Below are positions 8,316-15,822 of a stretch of 51,752 nucleotides of DNA, in pieces. Origin of the DNA: an uncultured Selenomonadaceae bacterium (GTDB lineage: Bacteria; Bacillota; Negativicutes; Selenomonadales; Selenomonadaceae); contig CAJOHI010000004.1 in NCBI GenBank assembly GCA_905234365.1, positions 1-51,752 on the forward strand. The letters run 5' to 3'. The notes under the pieces are model-generated. The model worked only from the letters and a program-made list of their open reading frames with translations, did no database searches and was not told the DNA's origin. How positions within the stretch are numbered: the stretch's first letter is position 1; each line of letters opens with the position of its first letter. The position numbers and the translations under genes were made by a program.

Positions 8316-8777
8316 ATGTCTCAAATAATAAAAAAATATAGAGGCTTTGAGATTCTGGACGATTACAAAGACAAAAATATTAATTTGCCTATGAGAAAGA
8401 CGGCGCAAAGTGCTGGTTATGATTTTGAATCAGCCGCAAACGTTATACTTGTTAAGCAAAAAATTGTCCTTGTGCCGACAGGTCTCAGAGCTTTTATGTT
8501 GCCTGATGAAGTTTTGTTAATACATATTCGCTCAAGTCTTGCCTTTAAAAATCAAATAATGCTTGCTAACGGTGTTGGAGTGATTGACGCCGATTATAAT
8601 GACCATATAATGTTTCCGTTGCTTAATCTCGGCAATGAAGATTTTAAAATCTTAAAAGGTATGCGATTGGCTCAAGGTGTCTTTCAAAAGTATTTGACGA
8701 TTGACGGCGATAAAGCCGGTGTTGGTGCAATTCGTAAAGGCGGTTTTGGCTCAACAGGAATTATCAGTAGTGTTTGA
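8316..8777 (+). CDS. dut: dUTP diphosphatase
   Basis: Trimeric dUTPase that hydrolyses dUTP to dUMP and pyrophosphate, keeping uracil out of DNA and feeding dTMP synthesis. All five family motifs are seen in order: AGYDFESA (motif 1), RSSLA (motif 2), GVIDADYND (motif 3, containing the catalytic Asp), KGMRLAQGVF (motif 4) and GGFGSTG (motif 5, the flexible C-terminal arm). The 153-residue length is normal. ATG at 8316 begins 6 nt after the hfq stop and lacks a clear ribosome site of its own, suggesting coupled translation from the hfq mRNA. Confidence 0.93.
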   Translation: MSQIIKKYRGFEILDDYKDKNINLPMRKTAQSAGYDFESAANVILVKQKIVLVPTGLRAFMLPDEVLLIHIRSSLAFKNQIMLANGVGVIDADYNDHIMFPLLNLGNEDFKILKGMRLAQGVFQKYLTIDGDKAGVGAIRKGGFGSTGIISSV

Positions 8778-8823
8778 TAACTTTTTATTGCAATTTATCA
8801 TAAAAAATTTTCTGAATTTTTGA

Positions 8824-8852
8824 TAGACAATCGAAATATTTTTGCGTATAAT
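8824..8852 (+). promoter_or_regulatory. Promoter of the structured leader and ppaC
   Basis: TAGACA at 8824-8829, 17-bp spacer, TATAAT at 8847-8852. The predicted start near 8859 gives a leader of about 190 nt before ppaC. Confidence 0.7.
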
Positions 8853-8859
8853 ATTTATG

Positions 8860-9003
8860 TTAATTATCTTCCGCGCCGTAAGAAGATGTAAGGCGCAATT
8901 GCTAATCTACCGTGGGACACACGGGAAGTTACGCCTTTGGAGAGCGTGTAAGACCTAAAATTTAGGCTGTGCTCGTTGAATTAGGAATCTCCTTGTTTCA
9001 ACT
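8860..9003 (+). ncRNA. Multi-hairpin structured leader RNA of unknown class
   Basis: Four consecutive stem-loops are visible. GCGCC/GGCGC lies at 8873-8896 and CCGTG/CACGG at 8910-8924. A compound stem GAGC/GCTC at 8942-8974 encloses CCTAAA/TTTAGG. GTTGAA/TTCAAC at 8975-9002 encloses AGGA/TCCT and abuts the previous one. The segment is much richer in G+C than the flanks and is not coding in any convincing frame. No T-run follows the last stem, so it is not an ordinary terminator. It could be a cis-regulatory leader of ppaC or an independent small RNA. I checked by eye for 6S, SRP, tmRNA, T-box and common riboswitch signatures and found none. Confidence 0.5.
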
Positions 9004-9046
9004 ATGGGGAATGTCAATTGTATTATATAGTATTGGAGGTCAAGTA

Positions 9047-10696
9047 ATGAAAGGCAGTAAACCTGTTTACGTAATTGGTCACCGCAATCCTGATACGGAT
9101 TCAATTTGTAGCGCAATAAGTTATGCAAATCTCAAAAGAGCACTTGGCGTTAATGCCGTTGCTGCACGCTGTGGTCAAGTCAACAATGAAACAAAATATG
9201 CGTTGGAATATTTCAAAGTTGAACAGCCGTTGATGATTCAAGATTTGTATCCACGTGTTAAAGATGTTGTCCTTGAGGTAAAAACTGTTGTAAGGCAGCA
9301 TGATACAATTAGACATCTCGGCGAAGTTATGCGTAAAAATGAACTTAAATCCATTCCGGTTGTTGACAGCAAAGGCGAACTTGTCGGTATTGTTTCCACC
9401 GGCGATTTGGCAAAACGTTACTTTTTGGAATTAGGTCTTCAAAGTCTTTCTGATATGCGCGTTCGCTATCGTGACATTATCCAGGCGACTGAAGCAAAAG
9501 TGCTTGTAGCAGGCGATGAAAATGAAGTCATTGAAGGCAATATCAGAATTTTAACCGGCAGTGTCGCTAAGGCTAAGGAAATTATTGAACCAGGCGATAT
9601 AGTCCTAACCGGTGATAGAAGTCTTGACACGCTTAAAAAGATTTTAAATCTTGACGTTTCCTGTTTAATTATAACTAATGATTGTCGCGTTCAGCCGGAA
9701 ATTATCGCTGAGGCAAAAGCGCTCAATCGCTTCATTCTCTCGACGCCATATGATACTTACACCGTCGGCCGTCTTATCAATCAATGTGTGCCTATCCGTC
9801 GAATTATGCATGATAATCCTATTTGTTTTAAACCAATGGATTTGTTGAGCGACATTAAAGGCATAATGGACGAACACAGATTCCGCAGCTATCCTGTCGT
9901 TGAAAATAATAAACTTGTTGGAATTGTAACAAGTGACGAAATTATGTTGCCGGAACACGAAAAAGTTATTCTTGTCGATCACAATGAACGCGGTCAGGCG
10001 ATTGAAGGCATTGAAGATGCAAAAATCGTTGAGATAGTAGATCATCACAGACTTGGCGGCGTTCAGACTTCTGAGCCGATTTACATTCATCAAGAACCGG
10101 TTGGCTGCACTTGCACGATCATTTCAAACATATATTGGCAAAATGATATTGATATTCCGCCGTCTATTGCAGGTCTTTTACTTAGTGCGATTCTTTCCGA
10201 TACAGTTCTTTTCAAATCGCCGACTTGCACTGAAAAAGATAAAAGAGCCGCCGAGAGGTTGGCGCAAATTGCCGGTGTTGATCTTCGTGAATACGGTCTC
10301 GCCATGCTCAAAGCCGGTGCCGGAATTGGCGGAAAGACACCTGCCGAATTGATTCGTACTGACCTCAAAGAATTTAAAATTGGCGATTATAAGATTGTCG
10401 TTTCACAGATATCTGTTATGGATCCTCAAGAAGTTCTTGACATTGAGCCGCAATTAATTGCCGCAATGCAGGAAAATTGCGATCGTGAAGGCTACGACAT
10501 GGATTTAATGATGGTTACTGACATTCTTGAGGAAGCAACTTATTTGCTTTATGCAGGTTCGCCTAAAACTTTGATTGGTGAGGCGTTCAAGAAAGACGCA
10601 AGCGGAACACATGTCTATTTGCCAGGTGTCATGAGCCGTAAAAAGCAAATGATACCGCCGCTTTCGGAAGCCGTCAAGAGAATTAATCAGAATTAA
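9047..10696 (+). CDS. ppaC: Manganese-dependent inorganic pyrophosphatase with CBS and DRTGG domains
   Basis: Family II (DHH) inorganic pyrophosphatase, cytoplasmic, hydrolysing pyrophosphate with Mn or Co. Start ATG at 9047 (549 residues) follows GGAGG at 9035-9039; the upstream in-frame extension is part of the structured leader. The catalytic N-terminal half begins GHRNPDTDS. A regulatory insert follows: CBS (IPVVDSKGELVGIVSTGDL), a DRTGG-type domain, and a second CBS (YPVVENNKLVGIVTSDEI). The DHH half resumes with LVDHNE, EIVDHH and SDTVLFKSPTCT, and ends with the DHHA2 domain (PKTLIGEAF, LPGVMSRKKQ). CBS/DRTGG pyrophosphatases of clostridia and relatives are controlled by adenine nucleotides and diadenosine polyphosphates. 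A terminator follows. Confidence 0.95.
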   Translation: MKGSKPVYVIGHRNPDTDSICSAISYANLKRALGVNAVAARCGQVNNETKYALEYFKVEQPLMIQDLYPRVKDVVLEVKTVVRQHDTIRHLGEVMRKNELKSIPVVDSKGELVGIVSTGDLAKRYFLELGLQSLSDMRVRYRDIIQATEAKVLVAGDENEVIEGNIRILTGSVAKAKEIIEPGDIVLTGDRSLDTLKKILNLDVSCLIITNDCRVQPEIIAEAKALNRFILSTPYDTYTVGRLINQCVPIRRIMHDNPICFKPMDLLSDIKGIMDEHRFRSYPVVENNKLVGIVTSDEIMLPEHEKVILVDHNERGQAIEGIEDAKIVEIVDHHRLGGVQTSEPIYIHQEPVGCTCTIISNIYWQNDIDIPPSIAGLLLSAILSDTVLFKSPTCTEKDKRAAERLAQIAGVDLREYGLAMLKAGAGIGGKTPAELIRTDLKEFKIGDYKIVVSQISVMDPQEVLDIEPQLIAAMQENCDREGYDMDLMMVTDILEEATYLLYAGSPKTLIGEAFKKDASGTHVYLPGVMSRKKQMIPPLSEAVKRINQN

Positions 10697-10730
10697 TTTG
10701 CAATAATTTAGATAACATTTTTAATTATTT

Positions 10731-10771
10731 TTATCTCTTTGATTCGTTTGCCAAGAGATAAAATTTTTTTT
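10731..10771 (+). terminator. Rho-independent terminator after ppaC
   Basis: TTATCTCTT pairs with AAGAGATAA across a 13-nt loop, followed by eight T residues. Confidence 0.85.
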
Positions 10772-10788
10772 GCCTGAGGATTGATACT

Positions 10789-11813
10789 ATGCAGAGTAAT
10801 TATAATGCGATTGACTTAATGAAATTTATAATGGCGCTTTTCGTCGTTATCGTCCATGTTGAGCCGCTTATGACAATTTCTCCGACTTTTACTTATCTCT
10901 TTGACAAAGTTATCGTGCGTGCTTCTGTGCCTTTCTTTTTTTTGGCAGCAGGATTTTTTTTATATCGCAAAATGAACTTTGATTCACTGAATTTATCAAT
11001 TATTGGCAGCTATATTTTGCGAATTTTCCGCGTCTATTTTGTATGGACAATTTTATATTTGCCGCTGATTTTATACAAATTACCGAATGATTTACAAAGC
11101 GTCAAAGATACTGCAAAATTTTTCCTCCGAGAATTTTTTATGATAGGTTCTTATGCTCAACTTTGGTTTTTGCCTGCACTGATTATGGCAGTAATTTTTG
11201 TGACGTGCCTGATTAAATTGCAAATTAAATTCAAATATATATTTATAATTACCGGCGGATTATACATTTTAGGATTGTTAGATCAATCATATTACGGATT
11301 TTTTAAAGAATTTTGGTCAGATGAAAGCGGAAAATTATATAAATCGGAACGACGCGCAATGGTTTTACATTCGGCGCTTTATATGTGGCGATAGGAGCTT
11401 ATATTGCCTTCAATAACGTAAAAATTTCAATTAAACGAACTTTTATTGGCAGTGTGATATTTGCAATACTCTTTGCGATTGAATTTGCAATATTGAGCCA
11501 TTTTGAAGTAATTAAAGACGCCAATACATACATTTTTACCGTACCGCTAACCGTCAGTATCTTTATGTTGTCAAAGGAATTAAAATTGCCGGATTCGCCG
11601 ATATTCCTTCATTTACGTCAAATGAGCATGTTATTTTATTATAGCCATGTCTTAATTGCAGAGCCAATTTTGCTAGGCAGTCAATCGTTAAATTTTGAAT
11701 TGAATCGCTTATTAATTTTTGCAATAACAATTATTTTGCTTTTTTTAATGAGTGAATTGGTGATCAGATTGAGTTCAAATAAAAAATTTAAATTTCTCAA
11801 ATTATTGTACTAA
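10789..11813 (+). pseudogene. Membrane acyltransferase (acyltransferase_3 family), frameshifted
   Basis: Two overlapping frames together make one polytopic O-acyltransferase of the acyltransferase_3 family, the type that acetylates surface polysaccharides. The first frame (10789-11394) starts with NAIDLMKFIMALFVVIVHVEP, the typical first membrane helix with its conserved His, and continues through FFFLAAGFFLYRK and QLWFLPALI. Near 11340 the reading shifts: in the other frame the sequence continues GTTRNGFTFGALYVAIGAYI and then helices to the stop at 11813. A single lost A in the short A-run at 11341-11343 would restore KIGTTRNG. It is either a recent inactivation or a sequencing error; the rest of the protein is undamaged. 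It stands alone between two terminators. Confidence 0.75.
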
Positions 11814-11820
11814 TGAAAAT

Positions 11821-11863
11821 AAAAAAGACAAAACCTTCTCTCTGCAAAAGTCTTGTCTTTTTT
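11821..11863. terminator. Bidirectional terminator
   Basis: An A-run, GACAA, a long loop, TTGTC and a T-run give an 11-bp stem (AAAAAAGACAA/TTGTCTTTTTT) that works on either strand. It ends the acyltransferase gene and could also stop leftward transcription from the hairpin array at 11869-12030. Confidence 0.75.
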
Positions 11864-11868
11864 ATTTT

Positions 11869-12030
11869 GAGTGATAAATCGCTTTTTTCCGCTGCATCAC
11901 TCCTCATGACTTCTTACGATTATACAGATTGGTGAGACCCGCATAACTTTCAAAAGTTTTTAATACGTCTCATTGATTGGTGAAGTCACTGAGACAATCG
12001 ACCTTGTTGACGATTGGTGAACTCGTCAAC
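11869..12030. repeat. Hairpin array with three identical GATTGGTGA loops
   Basis: The nonamer GATTGGTGA occurs at 11927-11935, 11975-11983 and 12012-12020. The third sits in an 8-bp perfect stem (GTTGACGA 12006-12013 / TCGTCAAC 12023-12030). The second sits in GTCTCA 11967-11972 / TGAGAC 11990-11995 with an inner TGA/TCA. The first is flanked by a weaker TTATAC/GCATAA stem. A further stem, GAGTGAT 11869-11875 / ATCACTC 11896-11902, lies to the left. No reading frame fits. The whole 11814-12175 interval is gene-free; besides this array it holds only the two terminators. On the minus strand the loops read TCACCAATC. Transcription direction is unknown; I see no convincing promoter on either strand. 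Confidence 0.6.
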
Positions 12031-12103
12031 GTTACAATAAAGTGTGGCATACATTTATTTTTTACAAGACGAAGTTTAGCACATTTTTTTTAAAAAATCT
12101 TTA

Positions 12104-12155
12104 GAAAAAGATTAAAATTAGATGAAAAATTTCCTTCATTTTCTAATCTAATTTT
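12104..12155 (-). terminator. Terminator of the dedA gene
   Basis: On the minus strand AAAATTAGAT (12155-12146 side) pairs with ATCTAATTTT, followed by AATCTTTTTC. The loop itself contains a smaller hairpin. Confidence 0.7.
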
Positions 12156-12175
12156 AATAAAAGTCCTATAAAGCG

Positions 12176-12775
12176 CTAAACTACGCGGTTTTTCTTTTTG
12201 AAATACCAAATCAAAATTATTAAAATTAGTATTACGATAAATGCTATACTTGCCTCATGACCAATTTCCAACAAGTCTTTCCAACTTTCGCCGAGTTTCA
12301 TTCCGGCAAATAAAATTAGCGCTGTCCAAGGCAATGAGCCTAAAAATGTATAAAATAAGAATTGCTTGATATTGACATGAGCGAACCCGGCAGGCAGTGA
12401 TATAAACGTTCGTACAACCGGCAACATTCGACTGAAAAATACCGCTTTAATTCCATACTTATCAAACCAACGTTGAGCTAAATCAACATGTGATTTTTTA
12501 ATAAAAAAATATTTGCCGTACTTATCAACAAATTCTCTGCCTTTGGAATGACCAACAAGATAGGCAAAAATTGATCCAAGCATACCGCCAATCATTCCGG
12601 CGATAATTGCACCTGTAAAAGTCATTCGCTCGGCAAAAATCAAATAACCTGCAAAACCTAAAATCAATTCACTTGGAATTGGTATACAGGCATTTTCCAT
12701 TGCCATCAAAATTACGACGGCAAAATAACCAAATTGGTCAATAAAATTCAAAAATGTTTGTGAAATTTGCTCCAT
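12176..12775 (-). CDS. DedA-family inner-membrane protein
   Basis: A 199-residue polytopic protein of the DedA / SNARE-associated family, whose members act in undecaprenyl-phosphate or phospholipid recycling and membrane-potential maintenance. Seen are the early E-N-x-x-x-P-I-P-x-E signature (MENACIPIPSELILG, about residues 26-40), a Gly-rich re-entrant segment (GMIGGMLGSIFAYLVG), and the second conserved motif FFSRMLPVVRTFISLPAG with the essential Arg residues. Start ATG at 12775 follows GGGTGA by 7 nt. It lies 71 bp downstream of the phosphoesterase gene in the same orientation and is probably cotranscribed from the promoter at 14060-14088. Confidence 0.9.
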   Translation of the reverse strand: MEQISQTFLNFIDQFGYFAVVILMAMENACIPIPSELILGFAGYLIFAERMTFTGAIIAGMIGGMLGSIFAYLVGHSKGREFVDKYGKYFFIKKSHVDLAQRWFDKYGIKAVFFSRMLPVVRTFISLPAGFAHVNIKQFLFYTFLGSLPWTALILFAGMKLGESWKDLLEIGHEASIAFIVILILIILIWYFKKKNRVV

Positions 12776-12846
12776 TTATAAATCACCCGAATAAATTTTA
12801 GCAATTAACACAAATATAGTCAACAACAGAATTATTAATCGCAAAA

Positions 12847-14034
12847 TTATCGACTCTTAAAAGTAAAATAGGCAATTTCCGGCGGACAGCCAAGACGAAA
12901 CGGAAACCAGCTTCCGTTGCCGCAATGAACATAACCGTAACAATTATTAATTCGTATCATTCCGCGAGTATATTTAAAGACTGGAAACAATGGCACGCCA
13001 AAAAATCCAATTTGACTTCCATGAGTATGACCTGTCAATGTTAAAGGTATGTTTAACTCCGCTGCGTCGTCGATAAATTCAGGATGATGCGCCAGCAAAA
13101 TACAAATTGCGTCCTTTGGAACATTTTTTGTCGCCTGTGATAAATATTCACTTTTGAGCTTATTAAAATTTTTCTGCTCAACTTCGTCTTTTGACTGCAT
13201 AACCGGAGCGCCCATAGGATAATCAACGCCGATTATTGTCAATGCGGAATTTGAAATTCTGAATGATGAATTAACCAGCCAATGTATATTAGTTTTGCTG
13301 AGACCGTTTTCAACAGCTTGAATGCCTCGATGATGTTCATGATTGCCGTGACAATAAAAAATGCCATAGCGAAATTTGTCACAAAAGCTGTCAACAAGTT
13401 TAATCGCAGCGTCGTTCATTTCAATGCTGTCAAAAATATCTCCGGTAATTGTCAAAATATCAGGTTTTGCCTTAACGATTCGATTAAGCAAATTTTCAAG
13501 TCGCTCAAGTGAGTAAAAAGCGCCTAAATGGATATCGCTGATTTGTGCAATTTTAAAGCCGTTCAATTCATTTGGTAAATTTGCAACTTCAATGTCATAA
13601 AAATTATCAACAGTGTCATTGCGTTCAATTTGATTGGCGTAAATTGCCGTAGCAAACGAATAAATTGGATAAAATAGCGAATAAGCCAACATTCTGCGAC
13701 GTTCTCGACTAAATGGAGCAGGTTTATTGAAAAGCCGATAAATGCTGCGAATTATCAACGCAACAATTACAATCGAAATACAAATTAACTGCGCCATGAA
13801 AATTACTGTCATAACATTGCCGAAAATTTCAATCATTGTATCTGAAAATAAATTTCGGTTGCTTATTCCTAAAATACACACAAATATTAACAGCATGTCA
13901 ATGAAAAATATTGTAAATCTGACTTTTTTCCGTGCATTTTGATTTAAAAGAAACTCAACACAAATTAAAGTTAATCCAATTATTACCGCTAATATCGTTG
14001 AAACTATTATCAAAAAAATTTTCATCAATTTCAC
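12847..14034 (-). CDS. Membrane-anchored metallophosphoesterase (YkuE/YaeI-like)
   Basis: A 395-residue protein with four hydrophobic segments in the first 150 residues (MKIFLIIVSTILAVIIGL and others), followed by a calcineurin-type phosphoesterase domain. Metal-binding motifs are seen in order: QISDIHLG, ITGDIFDS, CHGNHEHHRG, LLAHHPEF and LTGHTHGSQ. This matches the YkuE/YaeI group, members of which act on membrane or cell-wall lipids; the substrate here is unknown. The C-terminus (GYVHCGNGSWFPFRLGCPPEI) also fits the group. It heads a two-gene unit with dedA. Its own consensus promoter is at 14060-14088. Confidence 0.88.
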   Translation of the reverse strand: MKLMKIFLIIVSTILAVIIGLTLICVEFLLNQNARKKVRFTIFFIDMLLIFVCILGISNRNLFSDTMIEIFGNVMTVIFMAQLICISIVIVALIIRSIYRLFNKPAPFSRERRRMLAYSLFYPIYSFATAIYANQIERNDTVDNFYDIEVANLPNELNGFKIAQISDIHLGAFYSLERLENLLNRIVKAKPDILTITGDIFDSIEMNDAAIKLVDSFCDKFRYGIFYCHGNHEHHRGIQAVENGLSKTNIHWLVNSSFRISNSALTIIGVDYPMGAPVMQSKDEVEQKNFNKLKSEYLSQATKNVPKDAICILLAHHPEFIDDAAELNIPLTLTGHTHGSQIGFFGVPLFPVFKYTRGMIRINNCYGYVHCGNGSWFPFRLGCPPEIAYFTFKSR

Positions 14035-14059
14035 CGCACATTTTATGAATTTTGATTAC

Positions 14060-14088
14060 ATTATATGATTAATGGTTTATTCTGTCAA
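14060..14088 (-). promoter_or_regulatory. Promoter of the phosphoesterase-dedA unit
   Basis: On the minus strand TTGACA (14088-14083), 17-bp spacer, TATAAT (14065-14060): a full consensus match 26 bp upstream of the start codon. Confidence 0.85.
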
Positions 14089-14120
14089 AATTAAGTAGAG
14101 ATTGTGGAATAAAAATTTTC

Positions 14121-14149
14121 TTGTATTAAATTCAGTAATATTGTATTAT
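14121..14149 (+). promoter_or_regulatory. Promoter of gltX
   Basis: TTGTAT at 14121-14126, 17-bp spacer, TATTAT at 14144-14149, arranged back to back with the minus-strand phosphoesterase promoter. Confidence 0.6.
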
Positions 14150-14184
14150 ATACAGACAACTTTTAAAGAATTGAGGTAATAATT

Positions 14185-15546
14185 TTGAGCAATAAAAAAG
14201 TTCGTACAAGATTTGCACCAAGTCCAACAGGATATATGCACATTGGAAATTTAAGAACGGCACTTTATGCTTATCTCTTTGCAAAGTCTCAGCACGGCGA
14301 TTTCATTTTACGTATTGAAGATACTGATAGAGCGCGTTATGTTGCCGACGCTGTTGAATTTATTGAAAATACTTTAAAGTTGGCAAAAATTAAACCTGAC
14401 GAAGGACCACACGACGGCGGCAATTTTGCTCCATACATTCAGAGCGAACGCAAAGAAATTTACAAAAAATACGCTGAAGAACTTGTATCAAAAGATTTTG
14501 CTTACTACGAAGAAGGCGAAAACGGCGTTGCGATTCGCCAAAGAATGCCTAAAACCGGCGAGACCACTTTTTATGATGTCCTTCATGGTAATATCACGAT
14601 CGCCAACGAAGAATTGGAAGATCAAATTTTGTTAAAAAGCGACGGCATGCCGACTTATAATTTTGCAAACGTCATTGACGATCATTTAATGGAAATTACG
14701 CACATTATAAGAGGCACTGAATTTATCACTTCAACGCCTAAGCATGTTTTATTGTATCAATATTTTGGCTGGGAGATTCCAACTTTTATTCATCTGGCAC
14801 CGGTTATGGGTAAAGCTGAAGACGGAAGCGTATCAAAACTTTCAAAACGTCACGGTGCAACGAGTTTTGGTGATTTGGTTGATATGGGTTATCTGCCAGA
14901 AGCGATAACAAATTACGTTGCACTTCTCGGCTGGAATCCGAAAAATACCAATCAGGAAATTTTTTCAATGGACGAATTGATTGACATTTTCAGTCTTGAC
15001 GGTTTAAGCAAGTCACCTGCCGTCTTTGATTATGATAAACTCAACTGGATGAGCAGCGAATATTTTAAAAAGATGAGCGACGAAGAATTTGCTGAAGCTG
15101 CAAGGAAATATGTTAAACTCGATGAAAATTTGAGTGCTAAATTTGTTTACTTGTCGAGTTTACTCAAAACAAGAGTTACAAAATTAAACGAAATTCAAGA
15201 ATCAATAGAATTTTTAATGACAATGCCTGATTTTGATTCTGAACTTTTTATTAATAAACGCAACAAAGTCAACGTCGAAAAATCCATAGAAATTTTGACG
15301 CCGGCACTTGAAATGCTGGAAAAAATAAGCGCAGAAGATTGGACCGTCGACAATCTCAATGAAAAAATTTCAGCATTTACAGCCAACACCGGATTAAAAG
15401 TCGGAACTGTTATGTGGCCGTTAAGAATCGCAATTTCAAATAAAAAGGTTACGCCTGGCGGTGTTACAGAAATTTTATATCTTCTTGGCAGAGAAATTTC
15501 CTTAAACAGAATTAAACAAAGTCTTGACAACCTCAAAAATTTATAG
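14185..15546 (+). CDS. gltX: Glutamyl-tRNA synthetase
   Basis: Class I aminoacyl-tRNA synthetase that charges tRNA-Glu. Recognised from TRFAPSPTGYMHIGN (HIGH motif, as HIGN), ALYAYLFA, RIEDTD, LLKSDGMPTYNFANVIDDH, HIIRGTE, and KLSKRHG (KMSKS motif). The anticodon-binding C-terminal half ends with GGVTEILYLLGRE. At 453 residues it is somewhat shorter than the common 480-490. The start is a TTG at 14185 with GAGG 8 nt upstream. The gene for tRNA-Glu(CTC) lies 48 bp downstream, so enzyme and substrate genes are adjacent. Confidence 0.96.
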   Translation: MSNKKVRTRFAPSPTGYMHIGNLRTALYAYLFAKSQHGDFILRIEDTDRARYVADAVEFIENTLKLAKIKPDEGPHDGGNFAPYIQSERKEIYKKYAEELVSKDFAYYEEGENGVAIRQRMPKTGETTFYDVLHGNITIANEELEDQILLKSDGMPTYNFANVIDDHLMEITHIIRGTEFITSTPKHVLLYQYFGWEIPTFIHLAPVMGKAEDGSVSKLSKRHGATSFGDLVDMGYLPEAITNYVALLGWNPKNTNQEIFSMDELIDIFSLDGLSKSPAVFDYDKLNWMSSEYFKKMSDEEFAEAARKYVKLDENLSAKFVYLSSLLKTRVTKLNEIQESIEFLMTMPDFDSELFINKRNKVNVEKSIEILTPALEMLEKISAEDWTVDNLNEKISAFTANTGLKVGTVMWPLRIAISNKKVTPGGVTEILYLLGREISLNRIKQSLDNLKNL

Positions 15547-15552
15547 TATACT
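15524..15552 (+). promoter_or_regulatory. Promoter of tRNA-Glu, -35 inside gltX
   Basis: TTGACA at 15524-15529 lies within the last codons of gltX. After a 17-bp spacer comes TATACT at 15547-15552, just past the gltX stop. It would start transcription near 15559, about 36 nt before the mature tRNA. Confidence 0.75.
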
Positions 15553-15594
15553 TGCAACCGTGATTGCAGAAATAATTAGTTCTGCGACGATAAA

Positions 15595-15669
15595 GGCGCC
15601 TTGGTCAAGTGGTTAAGACTCCAGCCTCTCACGCTGGCTACATGGGTTCGAATCCCATAGGCGTCACCA
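15595..15669 (+). tRNA. tRNA-Glu (anticodon CTC)
   Basis: A 75-base cloverleaf with encoded CCA. The acceptor stem GGCGCCT pairs with AGGCGTC (one G-T pair). The D-arm is GTC...GAC with AAGTGGTTAA in the loop. The anticodon stem CCAGC/GCTGG has loop CTCTCAC, giving anticodon CTC (codon GAG). The T-arm is TGGG TTCGAAT CCCA. It follows gltX and is closed by a terminator at 15686. Confidence 0.95.
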
Positions 15670-15685
15670 TATTATTGAAATTAAC

Positions 15686-15716
15686 AAGGTTGTTGTCGAA
15701 AGGCAGCGACCTTTTT
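15686..15716 (+). terminator. Terminator after tRNA-Glu
   Basis: AAGGTTGTTG pairs with CAGCGACCTT (two G-T pairs) around an 8-nt loop, followed by T residues. Confidence 0.75.
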
Positions 15717-15735
15717 GGTTTCGTGAATAACTCTA

Positions 15736-15763
15736 TTGATTTTTTGCGGCTTTATGATAAAAT
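15736..15763 (+). promoter_or_regulatory. Probable promoter of rsgA-folE2
   Basis: TTGATT at 15736-15741, 16-bp spacer, TAAAAT at 15758-15763. Confidence 0.5.
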
Positions 15764-15822
15764 ATTGCAAGCAAAAATTTTTAATTTTTAGTTTAATCAT
15801 TATTTATAAAGTGAGTGATTGT

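Noticed and set aside
8860..9003. Identification as 6S RNA, SRP RNA, T-box or a cobalamin/manganese riboswitch
   Set aside because: No long closing stem with central bubble, no GGAAG-type SRP loop, no T-box AGGGTGG, no B12 box and no Mn-switch signature; left unclassified.
11869..12030. CRISPR array
   Set aside because: Only a nonamer is repeated, spacing is 37 and 48 bp, and the flanks form different stems; no cas genes.
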